DNA of 64,000 nucleotides from Aquabacterium sp. GTDB taxonomy: Bacteria > Pseudomonadota > Gammaproteobacteria > Burkholderiales > Burkholderiaceae_C. The notes beneath the pieces are model-generated. The model searched no databases. It was not told the origin of the DNA and saw only the letters and a list, made by a program, of their open reading frames with translations. Of the stretch, positions 44,101 through 50,545 are shown in pieces. The translations under genes were made by a program, and so were the position numbers. How positions within the stretch are numbered: position 1 is the first letter of the stretch; the number at the start of each line of letters is the position of its first letter. Where the stretch lies: contig NZ_JAUSAR010000036.1 of assembly GCF_030652515.1 (NCBI RefSeq), forward strand, positions 36,729 to 100,728, in the 5' to 3' direction.

Positions 44101-44446
44101 CCCGTGGCTGTGCATCCGTCAACATGGCTTGCAGGCGATCGGCCGGGTAGCTCAAATCCAGCGGCACGTAGGCCACACCCGCTTCGACGGCTCCCAGGAT
44201 CGCGATCAGGGTGTCGATCGAGCGGGTGGCAGCGATGGCGATTCGGTCGCCAGGCGCCAGTCCAGCCGCGCGCAGATCGTTGGCCTGCTGATGAACCTTG
44301 ATCGACAAGTCGCTGTAGCTCAAGCGAAGCCCAGAAAACTCCAAGGCAATGCCTTTAGGGTTCTTGTCAGTGGCCACTCGCAACCAGTGGCTCAGGGCCG
44401 GGGGGGTTGTGACATTGCTACTGCTGGGTATTTCTTGTGTGGCCAT
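32168..44446 (-). CDS. Hybrid NRPS-PKS megasynthetase with embedded aminotransferase
   Basis: 4,092 residues from ATG 44446 (other in-frame starts to 44482). Domain order, approximate residues: A1 18-520 (specificity code DVQFVAHVVK, proline-like); PCP1 530-600, attachment motif DAGARSLL; KS 612-1037 (TACSTSL Cys 784, EAHGTGT, KGHLGHT); AT 1129-1415 (GHSIGEY, HAFH: malonyl); ACP 1508-1580 (DLDSLSL); class III aminotransferase 1732-2145 (PLP Lys 1977); C1 2162-2580 (SHLIFDG); A2 2592-3092 (code DILQVGMVW, glycine-like); PCP2 (GGHSLM); C2 3216-3648 (HHLVWDA); A3 3666-3960, lacking its C-terminal part; PCP3 (GGHSLL). No thioesterase, reductase or terminal C domain. Substrate codes come from memory of the Stachelhaus alignment. 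Confidence 0.95.
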   Translation of the reverse strand: MATQEIPSSSNVTTPPALSHWLRVATDKNPKGIALEFSGLRLSYSDLSIKVHQQANDLRAAGLAPGDRIAIAATRSIDTLIAILGAVEAGVAYVPLDLSYPADRLQAMLTDAQPRAVVGEPGALSALEELVGTMPSLGAVAAPQSLPYAAASDLAYVLFTSGSTGRPKGVAMGDLPLRHLIQWHAQHPRLGKPARTLQFAPLSFDVHFQEIFSTLACGGTLVLIPDSHRRDPALLRQALQAQGVERIFVPYVALQMLAQADEDAHGEGKPPLALREVVSAGEQLQVTPTIRALFERLPQAALHNHYGPTESHVVTAFELAGPPASWPGIPPIGTALPHVLLALRDPDTGTVSNSDTGELLLGGETLAHGYLGQAELSAERFLDSPASLPGRWYATGDLVSRDPEGVLTYQGRIDQQLKVDGFRIEPGDIELALMAHESVQDAAVTAPDVPGSGRQLVAHVVLRPGSPPLSQLLAPWRQWLRDRLPDYMIPVRFIALDKLPTTPSGKIDRRSLPLPAVEASAVDPTTLSVAERLRSAWQELLGLSDLADDTNVFDAGARSLLVMRFVGRIKQLGLNLSVAEVYDRPTIAGMRDSLQGAAAPARRHAPTGPQDHDGIAIIGMSVRADNAHDLDTFWDNLLADRESIRRFAPHELDPSVPQDLRNRPNFVAARGVLEDADRFDAAFFGISAREATVLDPQQRLFLELCWSALENAAIDPSRGQDLIGVYAGSANNSYLPAMRLEDPELIQRYGEFATMLASEKDYVATRAANRLNLRGPAVSIHTACSTSLVAITQAWHALAQGQCDVALAGGVTLVVPQISGYLHVEGSMESADGRCRPFDAEASGTVFASGGGVVVLKRLKQALADGDTVYGVIKGVGLNNDGGDKASFTAPSVSGQAEAIAMALDHAGVNARSIGYVEAHGTGTSLGDPIEIAALSRAWSRDTSDKQFCQIGSIKGHLGHTVAAAGVLGLIKATLALHREVIPGTLHYRQPNPQIDFANTPFQVQAQARAWPRGPQVRRAAVSSFGVGGTNAHVVLEESPQPTSLGQADQLSLLPLSAKTAEAVLRRARDLADHLERHPDTSLHEAMATLSRGRQPMGHRVAVVARDTAGAVASLRQLKTAQAVLAKPRVVFLFPGQGSQHPGMARQLYDEVPAFREAFDQCLAAAPEALATNLRHWLVQALPTDSEAAAQLAETRHAQPALFCVSHALTAWLDSLGIRPDAMIGHSIGEYAAACHAGVLSVADAMTAVIARGQAMFDQPAGAMLAVRASADLVRSLMPTGVEIAAANAPALTVVAGTFEAITDLATRLEAQDVGTTRLKVSHAFHSASMDGALPRVAQALASSQLRAPSIPMYSCVSGALLQEREATDPQYWARQVRATVQFSRAVQAELGQSDQTVFVEVGPSQALTALVRQHRNARHEVPRVVPLLGPAQEPGAPAERALQGLGALWSCGVELAWPVPANARRIALPGYPFKGETYWFARKPVATSAVAAPLSLIQEDARPMSRLPRLEQELARILSDVSGLPADAIDRDTTFVNLDLDSLSLTQATLELERVFGIKLRFRRLMEDLDTLAKLVQFLDAELPADKFAPPAVSAVAAQPAPMAQAVFTAHQPSVAGDAVHQLIQQQMQLMAQQLALLSGQSVAPANMVAAPASAPFTPAAPQAAAPAELGQPSKTSLVEKPFGASARITLQAQTHFTPAQSQWVDDFIQRYNQRTGQSKAFSQKNRKVMADPRVVTGFNPLWKDLVYPIVVNRSQGASLWDIDGNEYIDLLSCFGGNLLGYQPEGVINAMKAQLQLGLEVGPQHPLAADVANLISEFTGMERVAFCNTGSEAVMGAMRIARTVTGRKTIAIFTNSYHGIFDEVIVRGTKQLRSLSAAPGILANAVENILVLDWNSEDSLRVLRERGTELAAIMTEPIQNKYPTVQPREFVKSLREIADQVGCALIFDEVVTGFRVAPGGAQEFYGVRADIATYGKVIGGGLPFAAIAGNANWLDALDGGHWQYGDDSYPEAGVTYFAGTFVRHPLALAAAHATLLHLKRGGREFYRELNGRTQRLIDRLNAAFAQRGAPVKAVHCASLWRLQWDDGVPNISLFYYLARFHGLHLYEQFGHFVTEGMTDAHTDRIIEVFTKALDELIALGFIPSSGGLAAEIATPPLEAPLTPGQTERWLAAIYDPAARRALNESLCVTLTGQVDAPALKAALQDVLQRHTAFKLRFDLDEPRQIIEPQSVVPVAEVDLRAQADSDQALDQHCRQANGIDFPLDQAPLARASILHLADGRVVVHVVASHLIFDGWASSVFNVELAQAYRARASGLTPAWAAEPGSPLAFAVGEQKRFNGANGQASIAHWKQVLQALPQPVSLGDKTPTGARTFAADTVRARLDGVKLATLREQAKAQGATLFQWLLNAVAELIAQESGQRDIVVSIPYAAQSLERHAPLLADGVLDLPVRLTLPADEPSKSRMARVKSALMDAMEHPLMTQGIAARALGLQAEGSRPPLSSIYFNLNPKVDLSGWAPLKAQMHEGRKAGLLSELFFNFYEQADALTLDLHHSSEYLSLGRAQQLVDQLIALLSPGSTTAPVQLDPRLLDWNQTDRALAPQARIEAWVSRQAKLTPNATAVITAEGHLTYAALESQSNQIARVLQARGAGPGQRVGISLPRSTHLLPALIGVLKTGAAYVPMDPGFPTERLKMMAEDASLGLVVTHSSCADASSLPRATQLRLDDDAAIVAAASDTSLPTMTDTQAAAYVIYTSGSTGRPKGVAVQHSAVCNFLSSMQREPGFKAGDRLLAVTTLSFDIAVLELLLPLITGGTVVLATRDEAMDGETLMALITQHQVTVMQATPTTWHLLLDAGWQPPRGFRALVGGEPLPPALATALLAKGIEVWNMYGPTETTVWSTLSPVRDANAKITIGRPIDNTQVWILNEAMQPVPVGQEGEICIGGDGVALGYHGRPDLTSDRFVNLPWGPRPAQRIYRTGDLGRWREDGQLEHLGRMDFQVKIRGYRIELGEIEAQLEAQAGVARAVVTATEISPGDMALIGYVVPQGNAALDSAALRASLRQTLPDYMVPRTILVLPKLPLLPNNKIDRKALPLPASKGSAPMVQAATAAPTPVAASGPLAEATSTVAQAMGKLLGRDRLQDHDHFFEQGGHSLMAAKLSAALASALGHRPGLRMIFDHPTPAKLAQALVALKQAQPASTPTSGAGADTIPIRADQSTAPLSQMQERVWFLENVNPGTVVHSIPTGHRLLGPLNVEAFNRAWQLLVQRQSVLRTVVERTPEGDVQRILPSLDFSLIPFDDFSHLPEAERKPAMNKVIAELVETPYDVEKGPLFTARLFRLAPEEHGLLFQAHHLVWDAWSFDLLYVDLPELYSACLEAREPNLPKLTVSYGDFAAWHKDWMSGPELKRQLDYWREQLTPLPPSIELPLDRPRPPFMSGRGGSFQFNLAKDVTDALRAQAQQQGRTLYITLLAAYALALHRVSQQDDFVIGTPVRGREQPALEPLMGFFVNMLPLRMQPQAGMSLSSWLASVHRKVVDAFSFPDVPFDHLVQALQVPRDLSRPPIHQVSFSYQDVRERTTRWGNVDHQRMPTPMLGAAQDLALWCVETRNHIEFVFTFNADVLDTATVGVFAASLEKLLRQVVTDPDRPLGDYDLSPGEQKAPAAPPATLPDLLRQRTHAASNNVALSQTGERPLSHAELWSQANQISHYLRAQGIGRGQFVGVCLPRRPDLLGAMLGVLQAGAACVALDPLDASEKLASTIQDTGLSWVIGRSDSVQALSWPRDKTLLIDLDERRLRSQPPTPPAPNPSLDATATDPACLISSSGSAGQARHMAWSHRQVIDLLLGLEQKLGLRPGQRLLAANALGSGMSVVDLWLPLLVGAEVVLSTEEASRNTGLLKQQLSDEIDAMQATPATWQALVDAAWTGRDGFLALCAGEPLPASLASQLHARRVVIHHTGDLLEHLGQPAAVSASASGSVAPVSSKPAPSTPMEKAIAEVWQELIGENDIGLDDNFFDLGGHSLLAMRAVTEIRRRTGVNVSVRRLIFENLGQLAAPQTASPPATAQATGDLASPVIADEVASGKSSWINRLLGR

Positions 44447-44564
44447 GGGCACCATCGTCATCAACCGAAAGAACATCGGCAAAACAAAATCGACCCGAGG
44501 GCCGAGAGTGTTTCAAGGGGTATTTTGAAAATCATACGATAGTCAGGGTTATTCAGGCCATCCC

Positions 44565-45446
44565 CTAAAACTGTGCCATCAAGTACCTTTTCACCATTTG
44601 GGCGGTTTGAATGGGTGTTTCTTGCATGAAGCAGTGCCCTCCCGGAGTTTGAATGTCGCAGACCTTCGGGTTGATGTTTTTCCACTGTTGCACAGATGCA
44701 GCGATGAACGGGAATGTTTTGTCGGCATGAATCACCTGGATCGGGGTGTCGATTCGGTTCAGGGCCGACCAAAGGCCATCGGCCACCGAGCTGAAAACCT
44801 CGGACTCCCTTTCTGGCGAGCATTTCAACTCCACACCGCCGTCTGCCGAGGGGCGCAAGGCATGGTCAATGAAGGCTTGAAGGGCGGGGGCGGTCCAGTT
44901 TCTGTAAACACCCCGACCTTCCAGCGATTCGCGCGCGGTGTCGCGGTCTGGCCAATGGTGCCGACGCGCCCTGGCTTTGCGGGCCAGTTCGTTGTGGCTG
45001 GCCAGTCCGGTCCACTGGCTCATTTGCGCGGCCCACAGCACATGGGGCGGCAGGATCACCGGGTCCAGCAGCACGGCGCGTGCAAACAAGCCGGGGTGGT
45101 GGGCCAGTGCCAGGCTGGTCAGGACACCGCCAAAACTGTGACCCACCGCGTGCCGGGCCACGCCCTCAAACATCGGTAAATGGGCATTCATGGCTTCCAC
45201 GGCCAGCTCTGCGCTGCGGTTCCACCCTACAAAATTTTCGCCGTGGTCGCTGTCGCCATGGCCCTGGGCATCGCTCAGCCACAGGTCGAAATCGGGGGTC
45301 AATTCGATCAGCAAGGGCTCGTAGGCCCTGCCGCAGAAGCCGTTGCCGTGCATGAAGTGCAACAGGGGCTTGCCGGTGGGGGGCGTGTGCCAACCCCGCA
45401 GTGCAAAACCTTCTCGACCTTCGTAAACCCAAGGAATCAATTGCAT
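44565..45446 (-). CDS. Alpha/beta hydrolase upstream of the NRPS-PKS
   Basis: A 293-residue hydrolase of the alpha/beta family with FMHGNGFCG (oxyanion region), HAVGHSFGGVLTSLALAHHP (nucleophile elbow GHSFGG), and a C-terminal His in TPGGHCFMQETP. It is encoded 118 bases upstream of the NRPS start in the same direction and diverges from the TetR gene. Its place suggests it belongs to the cluster, perhaps as an editing type II thioesterase or the release hydrolase, although it does not look like a classical TEII. Alternatively it is an unrelated esterase. Confidence 0.82.
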   Translation of the reverse strand: MQLIPWVYEGREGFALRGWHTPPTGKPLLHFMHGNGFCGRAYEPLLIELTPDFDLWLSDAQGHGDSDHGENFVGWNRSAELAVEAMNAHLPMFEGVARHAVGHSFGGVLTSLALAHHPGLFARAVLLDPVILPPHVLWAAQMSQWTGLASHNELARKARARRHHWPDRDTARESLEGRGVYRNWTAPALQAFIDHALRPSADGGVELKCSPERESEVFSSVADGLWSALNRIDTPIQVIHADKTFPFIAASVQQWKNINPKVCDIQTPGGHCFMQETPIQTAQMVKRYLMAQF

Positions 45447-45493
45447 GTGAATTCGGCAAAAATGAAAACGGCTTGATGAGTTAGCATGCTCGC

Positions 45494-46183
45494 ATGAAAA
45501 TCAATCAAGCGCTTGATTCGGATCAGTCTGGATCCCTGGAGCGCGGCGTTCGGGCACGCGAGCGCCTGCTGCAGGAGGCCATGCGCATCTTTGCGGACAA
45601 AGGCTTTGCGCAAGCCTCGACCCGCGAGATCTGCCAGGCCGCGGGCACCAATGTGGCATCGATCCACTACTATTTTGGCGACAAGGCTGGTTTGTACCGG
45701 GCCGTGCTGCTGCGTCCCATCGAGGCCCTGACGTCGGAATTCGCGAACTTCGACGACCCTGCCTTGCCCCTGGAGGAAGCACTGCGGTGTTTGATGACTG
45801 CATTTTTGTGCCCCATCAGCATGGGTGTACACACCGATGCTGGCGCCGAATGCGGCATGAAGCTGCACCTGCGTGAGATGGTGGAGCCCAGCGCGGCCTA
45901 CAAGGAAGTCATCGCACAGTACATCCAGCCGCACCACCAGCGCGTGGTGATGCTGCTGGCGCGGCACGTGGGGGCCACCGAGGCCGACGATGCCTTGCAT
46001 CACCTGGCCTTTGCACTGTTGGCCATGGTGCACGACTACAGCCTGTCGCGTGAATTCATGAATGTGTTGGCGCCGGCCCTCCTGGATGGGGATGAGGCTG
46101 TGCGCCAAGTTTTGAACCGTTTGGTGGGCTATGGTGTCGCCCTGGTTGCTCACGAGCGTGGTGTGCGCGCCGCGGCCAATTGA
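45494..46183 (+). CDS. TetR family transcriptional regulator of the RND operon (CecR-like)
   Basis: A 229-residue repressor. The N-terminal TetR helix-turn-helix is ARERLLQEAMRIFADKGFAQ, ASTREICQAAGTNVASIHYY, FGDKAGLYRAVLLRP; the C-terminal part resembles the DUF1956 (CecR/YbiH-like) ligand-binding domain (MHLREMVEPS-like KLHLREMVEPSAAYKEV). It is immediately followed by the membrane-fusion and RND genes, so it is their likely repressor. A 16-bp palindrome lies within its first codons (45503-45518). Confidence 0.93.
   Translation: MKINQALDSDQSGSLERGVRARERLLQEAMRIFADKGFAQASTREICQAAGTNVASIHYYFGDKAGLYRAVLLRPIEALTSEFANFDDPALPLEEALRCLMTAFLCPISMGVHTDAGAECGMKLHLREMVEPSAAYKEVIAQYIQPHHQRVVMLLARHVGATEADDALHHLAFALLAMVHDYSLSREFMNVLAPALLDGDEAVRQVLNRLVGYGVALVAHERGVRAAAN
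45503..45518. promoter_or_regulatory. 16-bp perfect palindrome at the start of the TetR gene
   Basis: AATCAAGCGCTTGATT is a perfect 16-bp palindrome in codons 4-9 of the TetR gene, directly downstream of its start. This is typical of TetR operator form and spacing. A site here would block its own transcript and, through the operon, the efflux genes. Confidence 0.6.
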
Positions 46184-46204
46184 TTAAAAAATCAGAGGAA
46201 AAAC

Positions 46205-47350
46205 ATGTCGAACTGGTTGATGAAAAACGGCAAATGGGTGGCCGTGGTTGCCGTGGTCGTGGCAGGTGGTTTGTGGTGGCAGTCCAGAAGCACCGCGCCT
46301 GCTGGCGATGCGAGCAAGGCCGCCGCAGCGGCCCCTGCCGCCTCGCGCAGTGTCAAGCCCGCCCTGAGCGTGCAGGTGGTCTCGCCTCAATCGGCGCGAT
46401 GGCCATCCACGCTCACGGCCAATGGTTCGATCGCCGCCTGGCAGGAGGCCATCATCGGGGCCGAGCTGTCGGGCCTGCGCGTGGCCACCGTGTTGGTCAA
46501 TGTGGGCGACCGCGTCCAACGTGGGCAGGCCCTGGCCACCTTGCAAAATGAAGCCGTGGTGGCCGATGCCAACACGGCGCGCGCCAACCTGGCCGAAGCA
46601 CAAGCCTTGTTGGCCGAGGCCAAGAGCAATGCCGACCGTGCCCGCTCCCTGCGTGGCAGCGGCGCCATCAGCGCGCAGGAAGCGCAGCGCGACCTCACCG
46701 CCGAAGCCACCGCGCAAGCCCGCATGGAGGCCCTCAAAGCCCGCCTGGCCGCCGATGAACTGCGCCTGCGCCAGACCAGGGTGGTGGCGCCTGATGATGG
46801 CGTGATCTCGGCCCGGGTGGCCTCGGTGGGCTCGATGGCCCAGCCCGGCGCAGAGATGTTCCGCCTGATCCGCCAAAGCCGCCTGGAGTGGCGCGCTGAA
46901 CTGCCCTCGGCCGACCTGTCGCAGATCAAACCCGGCATGCCCGCCTGGGCCACGCCACCTGGGGGTTCAACCGTTCAAGGCGTGGTGCGCATGGTGGCTC
47001 CCACCGTGGATGCCACCACCCGCAATGGCCTGGTGTACGTGGACCTGCCTGCCAGCGCCGTCAACGCTGGCGCGCGCGCAGGCATGTTCGCCAACGGCCG
47101 CTTTGAAACCGGCCAGGCCACCGGCCTGTCGCTGCCGCAAAGCGCGGTCTTGTTGCGCGATGGCTTCAGCTATGTCTTCACCGTCAATGACAAGGGCGTG
47201 GTCAGCCAGGTCAAGGTCAGCGTGGGCCGCCGCCAGGCCGACCGCATCGAGATCACGCAAGGCTTGAAGGCCGACACGCAAGTCGTGGCCTCCGGCGTGG
47301 GCTTCCTGACCGACGGTGACACCGTGCGGGTCGTGAAAGGCCAGTCATGA
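46205..47350 (+). CDS. RND efflux periplasmic adaptor (membrane fusion protein)
   Basis: A 381-residue adaptor linking an inner-membrane pump to an outer-membrane channel. An N-terminal membrane anchor (WVAVVAVVVAGGLWWQS) is followed by the barrel-sandwich domain (EAIIGAELSGLRVATVLVNV, GDRVQRGQALATLQNE), an alpha-helical hairpin (LAEAQALLAEAKSNADRARS) and beta-barrel domains. It has a GAGGAAA ribosome binding site and overlaps the pump gene by 4 bases. No outer-membrane factor is encoded next to it, so it probably uses a TolC homologue elsewhere. Confidence 0.95.
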   Translation: MSNWLMKNGKWVAVVAVVVAGGLWWQSRSTAPAGDASKAAAAAPAASRSVKPALSVQVVSPQSARWPSTLTANGSIAAWQEAIIGAELSGLRVATVLVNVGDRVQRGQALATLQNEAVVADANTARANLAEAQALLAEAKSNADRARSLRGSGAISAQEAQRDLTAEATAQARMEALKARLAADELRLRQTRVVAPDDGVISARVASVGSMAQPGAEMFRLIRQSRLEWRAELPSADLSQIKPGMPAWATPPGGSTVQGVVRMVAPTVDATTRNGLVYVDLPASAVNAGARAGMFANGRFETGQATGLSLPQSAVLLRDGFSYVFTVNDKGVVSQVKVSVGRRQADRIEITQGLKADTQVVASGVGFLTDGDTVRVVKGQS

Positions 47351-50300
47351 ACGTCTCAACCTGGTCGATCCGCAACCCCATCCCCGCGATCCTGTTGTTC
47401 ATCATGCTCACCGTGGTGGGCCTGATGGGCTTTTCGGGGATGAAGATCCAGAACTTTCCCGACATCGACCTGCCCACCGTCACGGTGACGGCGTCCTTGC
47501 CGGGCGCGGCACCTGCGCAGTTGGAAACCGAGGTCGCTCGCAAGCTGGAGAATTCGATTGCCACGCTGCAAGGCATCAAGCACATCTACACCAAGGTGCA
47601 GGATGGCAACGTGATCATCACGGTCGAGTTCCGCCTTGAAAAGCCCACGCAGGAAGCCGTGGACGACGTGCGCGACGCGGTCTCGCGCGTGCGCTCGGAT
47701 CTGCCGGGCGATCTGCGCGACCCGGTCATCTCCAAGATGAACCTGTCGGGCGCACCGATCCTGACCTACACCGTCGCCTCCAAGCGCATGGACGACGAGG
47801 CCCTGTCCTGGTTCGTGGACAACGACGTGACCAAGCGCATGCTGGCCGTCAAAGGTGTGGGCGCCGTGGCGCGTGTGGGGGGGGTGACCCGCGAAGTGCG
47901 CGTTGAGCTGGACCCGGCCCGCTTGCTGGCTCTCAATGTGTCTGCCGCCGACGTGTCGCGCCAGTTGCGCAGCATCCAGCAAGAAGCCTCTGGCGGCCGC
48001 GTGGACGTGGGTGGTGCCGAGCAATCGGTGCGCACCGTGGCCACCGTGCAATCGGCGGCCGAGTTGGCCGCCATGGACATCACCTTGTCCGATGGCCGCC
48101 GTGTTCGCCTGGACCAGATTGCCAAAGTGAGCGACACCGTGGCCGAGCAACGCTCGGCGGCACTGCTCAATGGCGAGCGCGTGGTGGGCTTCGAGCTCAC
48201 GCGTGCGCTCAAGGCGGGCGAAGTGGAGGTGGCACAGGGCATCCGTGCGGCGCTGGAAGAAGTCAAGGCCAAGAACCCCGACATTGTCATCACCGAGGCT
48301 TTCAACTTCGTGGACCCGGTGGAAGAGAACTACCACGGCTCGATGACCTTGCTGTACGAAGGCGCCATCCTGGCCGTGATCGTGGTGTGGCTGTTCTTGC
48401 GCGACTGGCGCGCCACCCTGGTGGCCGCCACTGCCTTGCCCCTGTCGGTGATCCCGGCCTTTGGCGTGATGAACCTGCTGGGCTTCAGCGTCAACACCGT
48501 GTCGCTGTTGTCGCTGTCGCTGGTGGTGGGCATCCTGGTGGACGATGCCATCGTCGAGATCGAAAACATCATGCGCCACCTGCGCATGGGCAAGACGCCT
48601 TTGCAGGCGGCCACCGAAGCCGCTGACGAGATCGGCATGGCCGTGATCGCCACCACCTTCACGCTGATCGCGGTGTTCCTGCCCACAGCCTTCATGGGCG
48701 GTGTGCCCGGCAAGTTCTTCGTGCAGTTTGGCTGGACGGCGGCGATTGCCGTGTTCTTCTCGCTGGTGGTGGCACGCATGCTGACACCCATGATGGCCGC
48801 CTACTTTTTGAAGGCCCCCAAGGGCGAGCACGTTGATCCCAAATGGATGGGCATGTACCTGGGCTGGGCGCGCTGGTGCCTGAAGCACCGCATCCTGACC
48901 TTGCTGGTGGTGGTCGTCTTCACGGGGGGATCGATCATGCTGGCAGGGCGTTTGCCCACCGGCTTCATACCGCCCGATGACCTGTCGCAAACGCAGGTGT
49001 CGCTGTCGCTGCCGCCGGGCAGCAACTTCGAGCAGACCTACAAGCTGGCCGAAGAGGCGCGCAAGATCGTGGTCAAGAACGAGCACGTCAAACTCGTTTA
49101 CACGGCCGTGGGCGGCGGTGCGTCGGGCAGCGACCCCTTCATGCCACAAGCGGCGGCCGAAGTGCGCAAAGCCACGCTCACCATCAACATGACGCGGCGG
49201 CAAGACCGGCCCGGCATCAGCAAGCAGGACATCGAGCAGCAACTGCGCGCGTCTCTGGAAGCCTTGCCGGGTGCGCGTGTGAACGTGGGCTTTGGCGGCT
49301 CGGCCGAGAAGTACGTGCTGGTGCTGGCCGGTGAAGATGGCCGGGCCTTGTCCGAGCATGCCTCGGTGGTGGAACGCCAGTTGCGGACCATTCCCGGTAT
49401 CGGCAACGTCACGTCCACCTCCAGCCTGGTGCGCCCTGAACTCATCGTGCGGCCCGATGCCGCCAAGGCCGCCGACCTGGGCGTGAGCACCAGCGCCATC
49501 GCCGACACCTTGCGCATTGCCACCCTGGGCGACTACGACCAGGGCCTGCCCAAGCTGAACCTGTCGCAACGGCAAGTGCCCGTGGTGGTGCGCCTGCCCG
49601 ACGAGGCCAAGGCCGACCTGGACCTGATCTCGCGCCTGCCCGTGCCCGGTGCGCGTGGCCCTGTGCCCCTAGGCAATGTGGCCACGCTGACCATGGCCAG
49701 CGGCCCCGCCCAGATCGACCGTTACGACCGCCAGCGCAACATCAACTTCGAGATCGAGCTGAACCAGCAACCGCTGGGCGACGTCGAGAAGAAAGCCCTG
49801 GCCTTGCCCAGCCTGCAGAACCTGCCGCCCGGCATCACGCAGACCACGGTGGGCGATGCCGAAGCCATGGCCGAGCTGTTCGCCAGCTTTGGCCTGGCCA
49901 TGCTGACGGGCGTGTTGTGCATCTACGTGGTGCTGGTGCTGCTGTTCAAGGACTTTGTGCAGCCGATGACCATCCTGATGGCGCTGGTGCTGTCCATCCC
50001 TGGGGCCTTTGTGGCGTTGTTCATCACGCAGACGGCGTTGTCCATGCCATCCATGATCGGCTTGATCATGCTGATGGGCATTGCCACCAAGAACTCGATC
50101 CTGCTGGTGGACTACGTGCTGATCGCGCGCAACGAGCATGGCTTGTCGCGCTGGGAGGCGGTGGTGGACGCGTGCCGCAAACGGGCGCAACCCATCATCA
50201 TGACCACCATCGCGATGGGCGCGGGCATGTTGCCGATCGCCTTGGGCATTGGCGTGGACCCGAGCTTTCGGGCCCCGATGGCCATCGTGGTGATCGGTGG

Positions 50301-50442
50301 GCTGATCACGTCCACCTTCTTGAGCCTGCTGGTGATTCCGGTGGTGTTCACGCTGGTGGATGGCTTGATCCGGCGGAGCAAGGCGTTGATGCATCGGGGG
50401 CGTGTGAGCACACCAGTGCCAGAGCCTTTGAAGGCTCCCTAA
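47347..50442 (+). CDS. RND efflux pump, inner-membrane transporter
   Basis: A 1,031-residue RND transporter of the HAE1/AcrB-like type, exporting small organic compounds by proton exchange. It has the N-terminal helix (IPAILLFIMLTVVGLMG), a large periplasmic loop, the proton-relay Asp pair in LSLVVGILVDDAIVEIENIM, and the second loop and helix set (LMGIATKNSILLVDYVLIAR with the conserved Lys). Full length. Its operon with TetR suggests induced export of a toxic compound; the product of the neighbouring NRPS-PKS is a candidate substrate, though the two lie on opposite strands about 1 kb apart. Confidence 0.96.
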   Translation: MNVSTWSIRNPIPAILLFIMLTVVGLMGFSGMKIQNFPDIDLPTVTVTASLPGAAPAQLETEVARKLENSIATLQGIKHIYTKVQDGNVIITVEFRLEKPTQEAVDDVRDAVSRVRSDLPGDLRDPVISKMNLSGAPILTYTVASKRMDDEALSWFVDNDVTKRMLAVKGVGAVARVGGVTREVRVELDPARLLALNVSAADVSRQLRSIQQEASGGRVDVGGAEQSVRTVATVQSAAELAAMDITLSDGRRVRLDQIAKVSDTVAEQRSAALLNGERVVGFELTRALKAGEVEVAQGIRAALEEVKAKNPDIVITEAFNFVDPVEENYHGSMTLLYEGAILAVIVVWLFLRDWRATLVAATALPLSVIPAFGVMNLLGFSVNTVSLLSLSLVVGILVDDAIVEIENIMRHLRMGKTPLQAATEAADEIGMAVIATTFTLIAVFLPTAFMGGVPGKFFVQFGWTAAIAVFFSLVVARMLTPMMAAYFLKAPKGEHVDPKWMGMYLGWARWCLKHRILTLLVVVVFTGGSIMLAGRLPTGFIPPDDLSQTQVSLSLPPGSNFEQTYKLAEEARKIVVKNEHVKLVYTAVGGGASGSDPFMPQAAAEVRKATLTINMTRRQDRPGISKQDIEQQLRASLEALPGARVNVGFGGSAEKYVLVLAGEDGRALSEHASVVERQLRTIPGIGNVTSTSSLVRPELIVRPDAAKAADLGVSTSAIADTLRIATLGDYDQGLPKLNLSQRQVPVVVRLPDEAKADLDLISRLPVPGARGPVPLGNVATLTMASGPAQIDRYDRQRNINFEIELNQQPLGDVEKKALALPSLQNLPPGITQTTVGDAEAMAELFASFGLAMLTGVLCIYVVLVLLFKDFVQPMTILMALVLSIPGAFVALFITQTALSMPSMIGLIMLMGIATKNSILLVDYVLIARNEHGLSRWEAVVDACRKRAQPIIMTTIAMGAGMLPIALGIGVDPSFRAPMAIVVIGGLITSTFLSLLVIPVVFTLVDGLIRRSKALMHRGRVSTPVPEPLKAP

Positions 50443-50545
50443 CTTGCACCCCATTCCTCCCTAGCTTGAAGCCGCGGGCACCTTGTCACGGCGGCTCCCC
50501 AGGAAGACATTGAATTCCCCAATGTCACATTCCAAGGAGCCGACC

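Noticed and set aside
47356..49575. A 739-codon minus-strand open frame inside the RND pump gene
   Set aside because: Antisense shadow with a His/Gln-rich composition; the plus strand encodes a full RND transporter.
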